Positions 8,666 to 15,849 of a DNA stretch of 64,000 nucleotides are shown here, one piece after another; positions within the stretch are counted from its first letter, which is position 1, and each line of letters begins with the position of its first letter. This DNA is from DASUGC01 sp035606665 (GTDB lineage: Bacteria; Acidobacteriota; Vicinamibacteria; Vicinamibacterales; SCN-69-37). The position numbers and the translations under genes are program-made. The notes beneath the pieces were generated by a model. The model was not told the origin of the DNA. It saw nothing but the letters and a program-made list of their open reading frames with translations, and did no database searches. The stretch is taken from the NCBI GenBank assembly GCA_035606665.1, contig DATNEY010000056.1, positions 110,734 to 174,733 on the forward strand. Direction: 5' to 3'.

Positions 8666-9820
8666 TCAGTCAAGCAGGACCGCGTGCAAGTCAAGCTCAA
8701 CTGGCGCCTTGCCGTGCGATTTCATGTGCTTCGCCTGTCGCTTGCCCGCGTCTGCCGTCCGAGCATCGCGGAGCGAGACGATGCGCCATCGATTAGCGGA
8801 CGATTCCAGCGATTCCAGTAGCAACCGCTTCGCGTCAACTTGCCTTGAAGGGATCGCACCGAAGCGAACATAGAGATGGAATTCGTCAGCGGCGCACCCA
8901 GCGAGGTTTGACCACACGTCACCAAGCGCTTCTGTGTATTCGAATGCATTGCTCATTGGTAGGCTCTCCATCGACGAATAATCGACTTTGGCGGGGCCAC
9001 CCAGGAACCAATTCCTCAGCCACTGATCTGGAAGATACGTAGACATCCCAAAATACGCGGGCGATGTGATCGCCAGACTTAGTCTCGTTCGAATCCATCG
9101 GAAGTCCGAGGGTTCGGCCGCGTCGCCTTGCCAGACGCGACCGCGACACGGTTGATCAGCGTTTTCATCCTCGGCAGCGATTCTGGAGAGCTTTCGCTCG
9201 ACGGCCTTAATCACGTCAACAACTGGCGGCTTCATCCCGTGTTGCTTCCAGAACTTCCTCGCGTAATCTGGCTTCGGCGCAAACGTTCGAGGCATCTGAT
9301 TCGACAGGTAGCTGAGGAGACTGTTTACAGGACCGTGCAAACATCCTAAGACCGCCGCCCTTAGAAGGATGGCCGCGTCGCTTTTCGAACCCTGGTCACG
9401 TAAACCGGCTCGCAGTCGGCAAATGTCCCGCAAGGTAGATGCCGCATACGCATGCTGCCAGAACTCGCCGCGTGGGATCGTTATGTCTCTTCGATGCGCA
9501 ATTATTCGGCGTGCGAGTGCCAGGCATTCCTCGAGGTCGATTCGAGCTAGCTTTGCTTCAGCAATTGCAACGGCAACAGGCGAACAATCGATCCCGAAGG
9601 CCTGAACATCGCGGGAGCGTGCTGCAAAAAGCGTCGTACCCCGCCCGCAGAACGGGTCGCCAACTGCCTTCGCATCTGGATGTCTCTTTAGAATCTTGAG
9701 CGGGAATTCCAAGGGAAACATCGTGAAGTACGGACAGATGGCGTTCAGGGAATAGCGACCGCTCGCCGCGAGTGGCGTCGGTCGATTCGGCGTCTCGCGG
9801 CGGCGGTCGGTACGGTGCAT
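8666..9820 (-). CDS. DNA amino-methyltransferase (N4-cytosine/N6-adenine type)
   Basis: A 384-residue SAM-dependent DNA methyltransferase. The SAM-binding motif I is DPFCGRGTTLFAA (D55 onward), followed by a motif II-like acidic end GIDCSPVAVAIAEAK. The catalytic motif IV is TSPAYFG (residues 252-258), a variant of [S/T/D]-P-P-Y in which the second Pro is Ala. The order is motif I, then a roughly 170-residue insertion that may be the target-recognition region, then motif IV. SPxY forms usually point to exocyclic amino methylation, often N4-cytosine; the base cannot be fixed from sequence. The ATG at 9820 has no strong ribosome-binding site. It is convergent with the nuclease-helicase, so self-modification paired with a restriction activity is a natural hypothesis. 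Confidence 0.9.
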   Translation of the reverse strand: MHRTDRRRETPNRPTPLAASGRYSLNAICPYFTMFPLEFPLKILKRHPDAKAVGDPFCGRGTTLFAARSRDVQAFGIDCSPVAVAIAEAKLARIDLEECLALARRIIAHRRDITIPRGEFWQHAYAASTLRDICRLRAGLRDQGSKSDAAILLRAAVLGCLHGPVNSLLSYLSNQMPRTFAPKPDYARKFWKQHGMKPPVVDVIKAVERKLSRIAAEDENADQPCRGRVWQGDAAEPSDFRWIRTRLSLAITSPAYFGMSTYLPDQWLRNWFLGGPAKVDYSSMESLPMSNAFEYTEALGDVWSNLAGCAADEFHLYVRFGAIPSRQVDAKRLLLESLESSANRWRIVSLRDARTADAGKRQAKHMKSHGKAPVELDLHAVLLD

Positions 9821-9869
9821 TGGTGGCGTCTAAGTTCGGCGAATGAGTATCACAAAAGCGCAGGATGCA

Positions 9870-10268
9870 CTAAACAACTGGGCGGCTTTCGGTCCATTCA
9901 ACGACTTCGCTGAGTGACCACCGGTACGCTTTCTTGCCGATTTGTCGAGGTCGCGGAAACGCTCCCTCGCGGACTCGACGGCGGAGTGTCGATTCACTCA
10001 TGCCGGTGAGGAGTTCAACATCACTCCTGCGAATCAGCGGGTCTTCACCGAGGATTACTGGCGACGGTTCGATTGGACGTCTCTTCTTCGGCGGAGCACT
10101 GTCTGGCAATTCTCCTGCTGACATCGCCTTCACCGGCACTGCCTTGTTCTCCGCGTCGTGCAGATGCTGGCTGTGCGACCTCGCATCCCGCTGCTCCTTG
10201 CGTTTCCGTATGAAAGGAGGCGACACACGATCTGGATTTCGAAAGTCACGATTGGTACGGAGTTTCAT
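9870..10268 (-). CDS. AlpA-family helix-turn-helix protein
   Basis: A 132-residue protein from ATG 10268, chosen for GAGGT six nt upstream (a GTG two codons earlier is possible). The first 75 residues are charged and probably disordered. The last 60 are a MerR/AlpA-type winged HTH: DPLIRRSDVELLTGMSESTL, then RRRVREGAFPRPRQIG and a terminal SLSEVVEWTES. AlpA proteins of P4-like elements regulate integrase expression or act as excision factors. It sits in a minus-strand run with the small protein, the Rep-like gene and a second AlpA-like gene. Confidence 0.88.
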   Translation of the reverse strand: MKLRTNRDFRNPDRVSPPFIRKRKEQRDARSHSQHLHDAENKAVPVKAMSAGELPDSAPPKKRRPIEPSPVILGEDPLIRRSDVELLTGMSESTLRRRVREGAFPRPRQIGKKAYRWSLSEVVEWTESRPVV

Positions 10269-10507
10269 GAACACACCTCGACGACGGCAGAACTATCTGC
10301 CTCGTTGAAACAAAGTGCGTCATGCACCGTGGCGTTGCTGCGCGCGTCTCTCACCACAAGCGGAACAACTCAGTTCCGCGCCACGGGTCAGAGGGACTCA
10401 GACGAACTTATCAGCATTCCGGTGTGTCTTTCAAACCGTCGTCGTGGGACTTCAACCGCCGGTCGGTCAGCAGACGTCATTCGCAGCCAGCAGCTTTCAC
10501 CTTCTGG

Positions 10508-10759
10508 CTACAACTGGCCCATGAGACGCCAGATAGAACGCTTGATCGGCTCAACGCGATCCGCAGGGCATGGGACGGCTCGGGCGTCGCTCCGGCGATT
10601 CCAGGCTGGGCGGACCTTGTAACCCATCTGCACTTTCACGTCAGCAATCCAACACGACTTGGGAACGAAACCATCGTGTCTCTTCGTGTCAGCTTGAATC
10701 GCCGCCACGGTTGGCAATCGCTTCGGGTGCTCCTGTCGCAACGACTGATTCACTGTCAT
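10508..10759 (-). CDS. Small conserved-looking island protein
   Basis: An 83-residue basic protein from ATG 10759 with AGAGGGG upstream. It has no assigned function. The region GFVPKSCWIADVKVQMGYK followed by NPCP-like ARAVPCPADRVEPIKRSI resembles, from memory, short hypothetical proteins found beside AlpA and Rep genes in integrative elements; this is not verified. Its position between an AlpA gene and the Rep-like gene suggests a role in element maintenance. Confidence 0.6.
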   Translation of the reverse strand: MTVNQSLRQEHPKRLPTVAAIQADTKRHDGFVPKSCWIADVKVQMGYKVRPAWNRRSDARAVPCPADRVEPIKRSIWRLMGQL

Positions 10760-10776
10760 CGAGGCCCCTCTAGAAT

Positions 10777-10867
10777 CTTACCCGCACAGAATCGTGTCCC
10801 ACGAAACACTGATCGTGAACGTGCTCCAGCGATCTCGAAAAACCCGGTCCGCTGACAAGCGGGTAAG
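10777..10867. repeat. 9-bp inverted repeat between Rep-like gene and small gene; candidate origin
   Basis: CTTACCCGC (10777-10785) and GCGGGTAAG (10859-10867) are perfect inverted repeats separated by 73 bp. They lie in the intergenic gap just downstream of the HUH Rep-like gene. HUH replicons often carry their nick site in a hairpin near rep. No nick site could be recognised, so origin function is speculative. Confidence 0.35.
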
Positions 10868-10911
10868 CCGCCATCCCTAAGGAATTCCATTGTTTGGGTC
10901 CGGGGTCTTCA

Positions 10912-11409
10912 CTAAGTCTGCTCCATCCGCACGGCCAGCCCGCGAACGTAGACTGGAGTTTCTGGCTTGCAACTTTTCAAAATGTAACTAATCCACCCTG
11001 GACGGTATGCCTGCACATCGATGCTCGCGCTAGGGAGAAAGCGTCGACCTTGGCGCTCTTCCCTGAACAGTCTCGTCAATGAGAGGCTTACGGCATCAAC
11101 CTTTCTATCAGTCGAGTCGGCCGACGGAAGCTTCGCGGCGAAGTGAAAATGCCAGTGGGCACGGCCACGTTCTGGCACTCCCACGATTGCGACGCGATGA
11201 TGTTCCGGTCGCTTGGCGAATCGTGGCCCAAGGTATCGTCTGTTGAGACAAGCGTCCACGGTTCGCATGATCGTGTCATGACGGTGCCAACTCAGATCAG
11301 CGTTCGGATTCACTGTCATTACGACATCAAAAGGAATGCCTTCGAGCCAATCCCGATACACCTGACGCAACACTTCAGTCTCTGTTCTCTCACTCGTTCT
11401 CAATTTCAT
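10912..11409 (-). CDS. HUH Rep-like replication/nicking protein
   Basis: A 165-residue protein from ATG 11409, preceded by GGGAGGGG; a longer start at 11484 would add 25 residues. The key sign is RGRAHWHFHFAAKLP, with H85-x-H87-x-H89 matching the metal-binding HUH motif. A Tyr in GWISYILK (Y142) downstream is the candidate nucleophile, the order seen in single-Tyr Rep proteins. An upstream strand, FDVVMTVNPN, resembles Rep motif 1. Such proteins nick one DNA strand to start rolling-circle replication. It is short for a Rep, with no fused helicase. It suggests the excised island can replicate or be mobilised; this is inference from the motif. Confidence 0.65.
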   Translation of the reverse strand: MKLRTSERTETEVLRQVYRDWLEGIPFDVVMTVNPNADLSWHRHDTIMRTVDACLNRRYLGPRFAKRPEHHRVAIVGVPERGRAHWHFHFAAKLPSADSTDRKVDAVSLSLTRLFREERQGRRFLPSASIDVQAYRPGWISYILKSCKPETPVYVRGLAVRMEQT

Positions 11410-11513
11410 TGATGCACACCCCTCCCATTGCTGATAACCGGTGTTGACCGACTCGGAGCGAGGCTGCGCGAGTCTCGGCCGCAAATGGCGTGCGGCCCGC
11501 GACGGCGATGCGA

Positions 11514-11882
11514 CTAACGGCAGCGGGGTTGAGTAAGAACCCAGTGCTTCAATTCAGCGACGATGAAACCCGTTACTGTGCCGCCGAGTTGTACGCGCTT
11601 GGGGAATACTGTGCCTTTCTCCAGTCGCCACAGGTGCGCACGTGACACGTCGAGCAGGTCGCAAGCTCGTCGCGTCCTGGCAACGAGAGGCTCAACGTGC
11701 CGCTGCTGTGCGGTTGCGGTGCCGCCAGTGGCGCAGGCGGGTCGGCCTACTCGTTGGAACGATGGGGCTGTCGTGAGCGGGATGGGTTGCGAACAACGAC
11801 GGACTTTGTGACGGACCTTAGCCAACACACACCTCGGAATCTGCAACGGCGCATCACGATGGGATGCCACTTCGGTGGACAT
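11514..11882 (-). CDS. Second AlpA-like helix-turn-helix protein
   Basis: A frame of up to 122 residues. Only the last 55 or so are convincing: an AlpA-like HTH, LVARTRRACDLLDVSRAHLW followed by RLEKGTVFPKRVQLGG and a C-terminal helix IVAELKHWVLT. The first 60 residues are Arg/Pro/Thr-rich and may be untranslated; no internal ATG is present, so the true start may be a GTG or TTG further in. It probably encodes a second DNA-binding regulator or excisionase. It is not a close duplicate of the one at 9870-10268. Confidence 0.65.
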   Translation of the reverse strand: MSTEVASHRDAPLQIPRCVLAKVRHKVRRCSQPIPLTTAPSFQRVGRPACATGGTATAQQRHVEPLVARTRRACDLLDVSRAHLWRLEKGTVFPKRVQLGGTVTGFIVAELKHWVLTQPRCR

Positions 11883-12371
11883 CCGTTTCTCCGATGCTCG
11901 TTGCTAAACGCCCGAGGCTTTCTCGGTCTGCAAATAACCAATCTGGGAGTTCGAAGTGCTTCAGCGACGCCGTTTCAGGGCGTTCCCAGTCATCACAGTT
12001 ACGGTAACACGCTGAGTCAAGAGTGCCCCGCCTCCGCGAAGGCAGTATCGGGCGTGCCTCTGGTGGGTCCACGCGGAAGGCTCAGTTGCTGACGATGATT
12101 CCGAAGCTACGAGGATTTTCTGACTCACAGACATTCTCTAGCTACTGGGATTTTTCTCACTTGCCAGAACGATCTGACTACCTGTCTTGCTCCAGCAGGA
12201 TCAATCCGCCCGCTCACTTGCCTGCCCCGACCTGGTTTAGGGTCGCTGGTATCGTTCACAGGACTGGATGATCGGAGCAGTCAGACGGCCCGCCGAGGGC
12301 ACATCCGCACTGTTGCTGGCCTTGTTTATCAGACAATCAGGGTTTTCTCGTCCCGAGGCTAGACAATCAAT
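11883..12371. other. Island stretch without a recognisable gene
   Basis: About 490 bp separate the AlpA-like gene from the membrane-protein gene. Short open frames exist on both strands (for example 11854-12072 and 12023-12271), but none has a ribosome-binding site, family-like sequence or credible composition. No tRNA, strong hairpin or repeat was seen. It could hold a decayed gene or an unrecognised small RNA. Confidence 0.5.
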
Positions 12372-12653
12372 TCAACTCGTCGTGACTTGCACATTCCCCT
12401 GTCGGTCCACTTCGACGTAGGCACCCATTTCCTTTTTTCGAGTCGCAAACCAGAGGAAGTAGATGACGGGGCCAATCAAGGTCCAAACAAAGATCAACGC
12501 CCAGAACAACGAGAACTTTCGACGCTTCGTCAATTGTGCTGTGTTCTCCGTCTGGCTCATAACCAGATAGCCCTTTTGAACGTACGTGCGTACGGTTGCC
12601 TGAAGAATCGCTCTCGTGTCTACAGTCCGGCTTGCGACCTCATCGTTACTCAC
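12372..12653 (-). CDS. Small membrane protein
   Basis: A 93-residue protein starting at GTG 12653, supported by GGGAAGGGAGG a few nt upstream. The N-terminal 45 residues are soluble (TVRTYVQKGYLVMSQTENTA). They are followed by a basic KRRKFS and one long or two short membrane segments (FWALIFVWTLIGPVIYFLWF), then a short strand-like tail (YVEVDRQGNVQVT). The layout resembles small bacterial membrane proteins with an N-terminal YxxxGY segment, but I cannot name the family. It is divergent from the XRE regulator with 91 bp between. Confidence 0.75.
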   Translation of the reverse strand: MSNDEVASRTVDTRAILQATVRTYVQKGYLVMSQTENTAQLTKRRKFSLFWALIFVWTLIGPVIYFLWFATRKKEMGAYVEVDRQGNVQVTTS

Positions 12654-12744
12654 GTTTGCCTCCCTTCCCCGTCAGGGGCCGTCAATGGTAACTTGACTCA
12701 AAGTCTATGGCGTCGAATACGGCTTCGCGGCCACGCTTCACGGC

Positions 12745-13005
12745 GTGGACGATGTCCGCGTAGTTATTGGGTCCCGAATCCGTCAGCTACGGAAGGATCG
12801 CGGCCTGTCTCAGGAAGAAGCAGCGGCACGCGCGAACATCCATCCCACGTATCTCTCTTCCGTCGAACGCGGTCAGCGCAACATCGCCCTTGAAAACCTG
12901 AACCGGCTCGCAAACGCTTTCAGCGTCTCGCTGGCAGCCTTCTTTTCAACCTGCACGACTCGACTACGATCACCGGCCGCGACAAAGCGCCGACATCGGC
13001 GTTGA
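12745..13005 (+). CDS. XRE/Cro-CI family transcriptional regulator
   Basis: An 86-residue DNA-binding protein from GTG 12745. It is an almost pure HTH domain (residues 7-67): IGSRIRQLRKDRGLSQEEAA, then HPTYLSSVERGQRNIALENL and LANAFSVSLAAFF. The Ser/Arg-rich tail is short. No clear ribosome-binding site is visible. It probably controls the element's own genes, such as the divergent membrane protein and the convergent integrase; its 3' end is 3 bp from the integrase stop. Confidence 0.88.
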   Translation: MDDVRVVIGSRIRQLRKDRGLSQEEAAARANIHPTYLSSVERGQRNIALENLNRLANAFSVSLAAFFSTCTTRLRSPAATKRRHRR

Positions 13006-13008
13006 ACC

Positions 13009-14274
13009 TCAACGGCGACCGGGTATGAACGGAATCACGTTCTCTGACGCATCCTCCTTCCCAGCAAGGATGTCTTGTAGGCGGCGGCTCCAGCCTTCGA
13101 GTGCGAACCGCATTTCTTTTGCGTACGGATAGCGGTCGTACGTTCCGGTCACGTCTTGATCGACGTGGTTAAGAATCTTCTTCAAAACGATTCTGTGGGC
13201 GCCAGCCGCTGTTAACTCCGTCGAGACGGTTCGTCTGATGTCATGCGGTCGAAATGTCACGCCGGACTTTTGGCGCAGTCGCTGGGACGCCTTTTGGATG
13301 AATTGGACACGCTCGTTGTCACCAAATGGCGACGGGAAGAGCCATTCATTCGGAGGTCTTCGAGGTAGGCCTTTCGCGGCTCGGCCATCGTTGACCACTT
13401 GTTCGCGGCTGAGAATCCATTCTCGGTATCGCAACAACAGTTCAACTGCCTGCTTCGACAGCGGCACGTTGTGCTCAGTGTCGTTCTTCGCATTCTGCTC
13501 AGGGATGACCCACACGCCGTTCTTCAAATCGAAGTCGGACCACTTCGCGGCGAGCAACTCGCCACCTCGCTGGGCGGTCAAGAAGCGCAGGCGAAAATGA
13601 GCGGCGACAGCGGGTGATTCTCCGTCAAGGCTGGTCCATATCAGACGGATTTCCTCAGCAGAGAGACATCGGGTGCGTCTCCTTTCCTTTCCTGGTGGCT
13701 TCAGGGCATAACAGGGGCTGAGGGCAATAAGGTCTCGTTCCACTGCGAACGTGAACATCGCGCTGACAACAGCGAATGTTCGGTTGGCTAGGTACACTCG
13801 TCCTCTCTCATCGTGGATATGCTCGACGAGCGTTCGAACGTCATACCGCTTAACGTCGGCAACCTTTCGGGAACCCCACTTCGGAAGGACCTCCTTGTTC
13901 AGCAATCGTTCGTAGTACGGCCATGACTTCTTCTTGTCGAGACGCATGCGCTTGAGCAACTCCAGCGCGAGATGTTTGACGGTGGGGCCGATTCGAGCAG
14001 CTCGTTTCTCGGCCGCTGGGTCTTTCTGGGCAGCAACGTCTTGCAGTACGGACCGCGCGAGCTTTCTGGCGGCGCTCAGGCCGAGCGTTGGAAAGTCACC
14101 TAGCGTGTAGCGTCTCAGACGTCCTTGGTGTCTGTACAGCAGCACCCACGTTCGACGTCCGCTTGGCGAAACTCGGAGCGCAAGTTTCCTGACTTCCGTG
14201 TCGAAGTAATCGATCTGAAACTTACCCGGCAGGAGCTTGCGGATGTTGGAGTTTGTCAGCTTGAGTACAGGCAT
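13009..14274 (-). CDS. int: P4-type tyrosine integrase
   Basis: A 421-residue site-specific recombinase from ATG 14274 (MPVLKLTNSNIRKL). The N-terminal DUF4102-like arm-binding domain is visible (FDTEVRKLALRVSPSGRRTW, YTLGDFPTLGLSAARKLA). A SAM-like core-binding domain spans about residues 95-190. The catalytic domain has R236 (LTAQRGGEL), H344-x2-R347 (FRPHDIRRT), H370 (ILNHVD) and the nucleophile Y379 (TGTYDRY). It joins attP and attB within tRNA-Phe. It lies about 160 bp from attR and reads away from it; GGTAAC pairs 12-30 bp upstream of its start may be arm sites and could give autoregulation. All catalytic residues are intact, so it should be functional. Confidence 0.95.
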   Translation of the reverse strand: MPVLKLTNSNIRKLLPGKFQIDYFDTEVRKLALRVSPSGRRTWVLLYRHQGRLRRYTLGDFPTLGLSAARKLARSVLQDVAAQKDPAAEKRAARIGPTVKHLALELLKRMRLDKKKSWPYYERLLNKEVLPKWGSRKVADVKRYDVRTLVEHIHDERGRVYLANRTFAVVSAMFTFAVERDLIALSPCYALKPPGKERRRTRCLSAEEIRLIWTSLDGESPAVAAHFRLRFLTAQRGGELLAAKWSDFDLKNGVWVIPEQNAKNDTEHNVPLSKQAVELLLRYREWILSREQVVNDGRAAKGLPRRPPNEWLFPSPFGDNERVQFIQKASQRLRQKSGVTFRPHDIRRTVSTELTAAGAHRIVLKKILNHVDQDVTGTYDRYPYAKEMRFALEGWSRRLQDILAGKEDASENVIPFIPGRR

Positions 14275-14285
14275 AAAGGGCCAAA

Positions 14286-14302
14286 GGTAACACCCAGGTA
14301 AC
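14286..14302 (+). promoter_or_regulatory. Candidate integrase arm-type sites (right end)
   Basis: Two GGTAAC hexamers start at 14286 and 14297, exactly 11 bp apart, about one helical turn. They match the pair at 2672/2683 on the left end in spacing and orientation. They also lie just upstream of the integrase start. Confidence 0.45.
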
Positions 14303-14431
14303 GGCACGATTGCGATGCACGGGTGTTCAACTCGTGGCATTCTAGGTCGCTATTCACTGACTGTTCAATGAGTTAGGGAGACGAACTCGGTCAGGCGCGG
14401 TCAGGGGTTGTCAGACGCAGGCGGGCAAAAA

Positions 14432-14480
14432 GTGACTGAAAATCACGGGGTCGCCAGTTCGATTCTGGCCCTCGGCACCA
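14432..14480 (+). repeat. attR: right 49-bp direct repeat (partial tRNA-Phe)
   Basis: A copy of the tRNA-Phe 3' half from the anticodon stem through CCA, with no acceptor 5' strand or D-arm upstream, so it cannot form a tRNA. It differs from attL only at G14449 (T2571 in attL). Confidence 0.93.
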
Positions 14481-14488
14481 ATATTATT

Positions 14489-14625
14489 CCGGGGACTTCG
14501 TCCCCGGACCCCTTACTCGCTCTCTCGCTCGGCTCGCCTCCTCTGAAAAGCACCTAAGCAAGCCTCACTACGTTCGCGAGACTCGCTCGCTGACCGCTCG
14601 CTCATTTGCCTCGCGCGCCTATTTG
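14489..14625 (+). repeat. Dispersed intergenic repeat with GGGGAC-TTC-GTCCCC hairpin (right copy)
   Basis: It begins with an 8-bp stem (14489-14496 with 14500-14507, loop TTC) and ACCCCTTACTCGCTC. It then has blocks matching those of 2341-2460 (AAGCCTCACT, GCTGACCGCTCGCTC). It is diverged but collinear with the left copy. Confidence 0.7.
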
Positions 14626-14633
14626 ATCTTGCG

Positions 14634-14712
14634 ACACGGAGCACAAAGACACGGGGCTACTTCGGGTTAGCAAGCCTTGGAGTGTCTCCGTGTCCCGTTA
14701 TCTCCGTGTGAC
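14634..14712. repeat. Inverted ACACGGAG / CTCCGTGT repeat
   Basis: GACACGGAGCACAAAGACACGG near 14634 is followed about 35 bp later by GTCTCCGTGTCCCG and ATCTCCGTGTGAC. The opposing copies could form an imperfect hairpin. No gene is seen in 14481-14772, which is filled by this and the preceding repeat. Confidence 0.5.
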
Positions 14713-14772
14713 AAGGGCTAGCGAAGCAAGACTCGGCCGTTTGCTTCGTAATCCTCGCTGTCCTCGGCTCGC

Positions 14773-15753
14773 CTACTGAATTCCGCGCAGTGCCAAAAGC
14801 GTGAACGTACGGTTGAGCGGAGCCCCGGTCGCGGGTACGGCGATGACGCGGACGATGACGCCCTCGCCGGGCTCGAATGCCGACATCGGGAACGTCACCT
14901 CACCCGAAATCACAGCCTTGGATGTGGGCGGCGTGTTCGGAAGCCGGTGGGGCGCGAGGGTGTTCGAGAGGGCCGTTGCCTGAGTCTCGGCGCCAGCGCG
15001 CCCCTGCGCCTCGCTGCGCTGGACGACCACCTGCTTGATGTCGGGAGCGTCGATGGACTCGGGGACCACGACGATAGCTACGTCCGGCGACCAGAGCGCG
15101 CCCGCAATGGGCAGCCGTCGCTGAATGCGATCCTGCGCCGCCGCCTCGAAGCGGGCCACTGGCCCGGCGGCGTAGATCTTCAACGCCGGCGAGCCGTAGA
15201 CGACAACGGGCCCGACGAACTCCGGTGACGTCTCACGTACTCGGGCGCGATACTTCGCGGAAAACTGTGCGACATCGCCGTTCGTGTCCTTCAGCGCCGC
15301 CTCGGCGGCCGCTCGTGCCTGCTGCTCGGTGAGCCGCGGAACGGGAGCAGTCTCCTTCGATCGGCGCGTGTCCTCGAGTTCCTTCAGCCTTCGGACTCTC
15401 TCGGCTTCGTCCGCTTCTGCCTTCCGTTTGGCCTCCGCGGCTTCCGCATCGGCCTTCGCCTTCACCTCGGCCTTGATGCTCTCGCCGTGCGCCTTCACGA
15501 ACGCCGCCCATTCCGGCTGGTGCTCGAGGGGCTCGCAGATCGGACACGCCCGCATGCTCTGCCGTAGCGCCTGCTGCAACGGCAGGGAGGGGGCCTGACG
15601 CCCGATGGCAATGCTGCAGTCGGCGAGGTGATACCAACCGTCCGACACACGCACGTCCGGCCCGGGCGGAATCTGCGACGGCTGCTGGGCGCGAACCGTG
15701 ATGGTCGCGACGAGGACTAGAAGTGCAAGAAAAGGAAGGCGTTGCCGGAACAT
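14773..15753 (-). CDS. Secreted protein with central coiled coil, function unknown
   Basis: A 326-residue protein with a clear signal peptide (FLALLVLVATITVRAQQ, cleavage after AQ or thereabouts). Residues 37-80 contain WYHLADCSIAIG and a CPIC pair that could bind metal or form a disulfide. An Ala/Glu/Lys-rich coiled coil spans about residues 100-165. The C-terminal half is beta-strand rich (VGPVVVYGSPALKIY, GEVTFPMSAFEPGEGVIVRV), possibly a beta-sandwich. No family is recognised. It is downstream of nuoN on the same strand, after a 96-bp gap. Confidence 0.75.
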   Translation of the reverse strand: MFRQRLPFLALLVLVATITVRAQQPSQIPPGPDVRVSDGWYHLADCSIAIGRQAPSLPLQQALRQSMRACPICEPLEHQPEWAAFVKAHGESIKAEVKAKADAEAAEAKRKAEADEAERVRRLKELEDTRRSKETAPVPRLTEQQARAAAEAALKDTNGDVAQFSAKYRARVRETSPEFVGPVVVYGSPALKIYAAGPVARFEAAAQDRIQRRLPIAGALWSPDVAIVVVPESIDAPDIKQVVVQRSEAQGRAGAETQATALSNTLAPHRLPNTPPTSKAVISGEVTFPMSAFEPGEGVIVRVIAVPATGAPLNRTFTLLALRGIQ

Positions 15754-15849
15754 GCTCTAACGATTCTAAGACCGTGGACCAAAACACAAGAAGATTGGAG
15801 GCCCGAGGCCCCAGAAAACCTTCAGTAGCTTCACTTCTTCATGTGAGCC

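Larger units (their letters stand above)
2554..14480. mobile_element. Integrated genomic island in tRNA-Phe (about 11.9 kb)
   Basis: The element is delimited by the 49-bp repeats at 2554-2602 and 14432-14480, which come from the tRNA-Phe 3' half. It encodes a P4-type tyrosine integrase at the right end, an XRE regulator, a membrane protein, two AlpA-type HTH proteins and an HUH Rep-like protein. Its cargo is a nuclease-helicase, a DNA methyltransferase and a two-gene nuclease unit. By eye its genes are less GC-rich than the flanking core genes (not counted). No conjugation genes, relaxosome or structural phage genes are visible, so this is a satellite-like or mobilisable integrative element. 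The tRNA is intact at the left junction. Confidence 0.9.

Noticed and set aside
11854..12271. Small open frames in the island gap on both strands
   Set aside because: No ribosome-binding site or recognisable domain; composition not protein-like.
14432..14480. Second tRNA-Phe gene
   Set aside because: Only the 3' half is present; no 5' acceptor strand or D-arm upstream, so it is attR.
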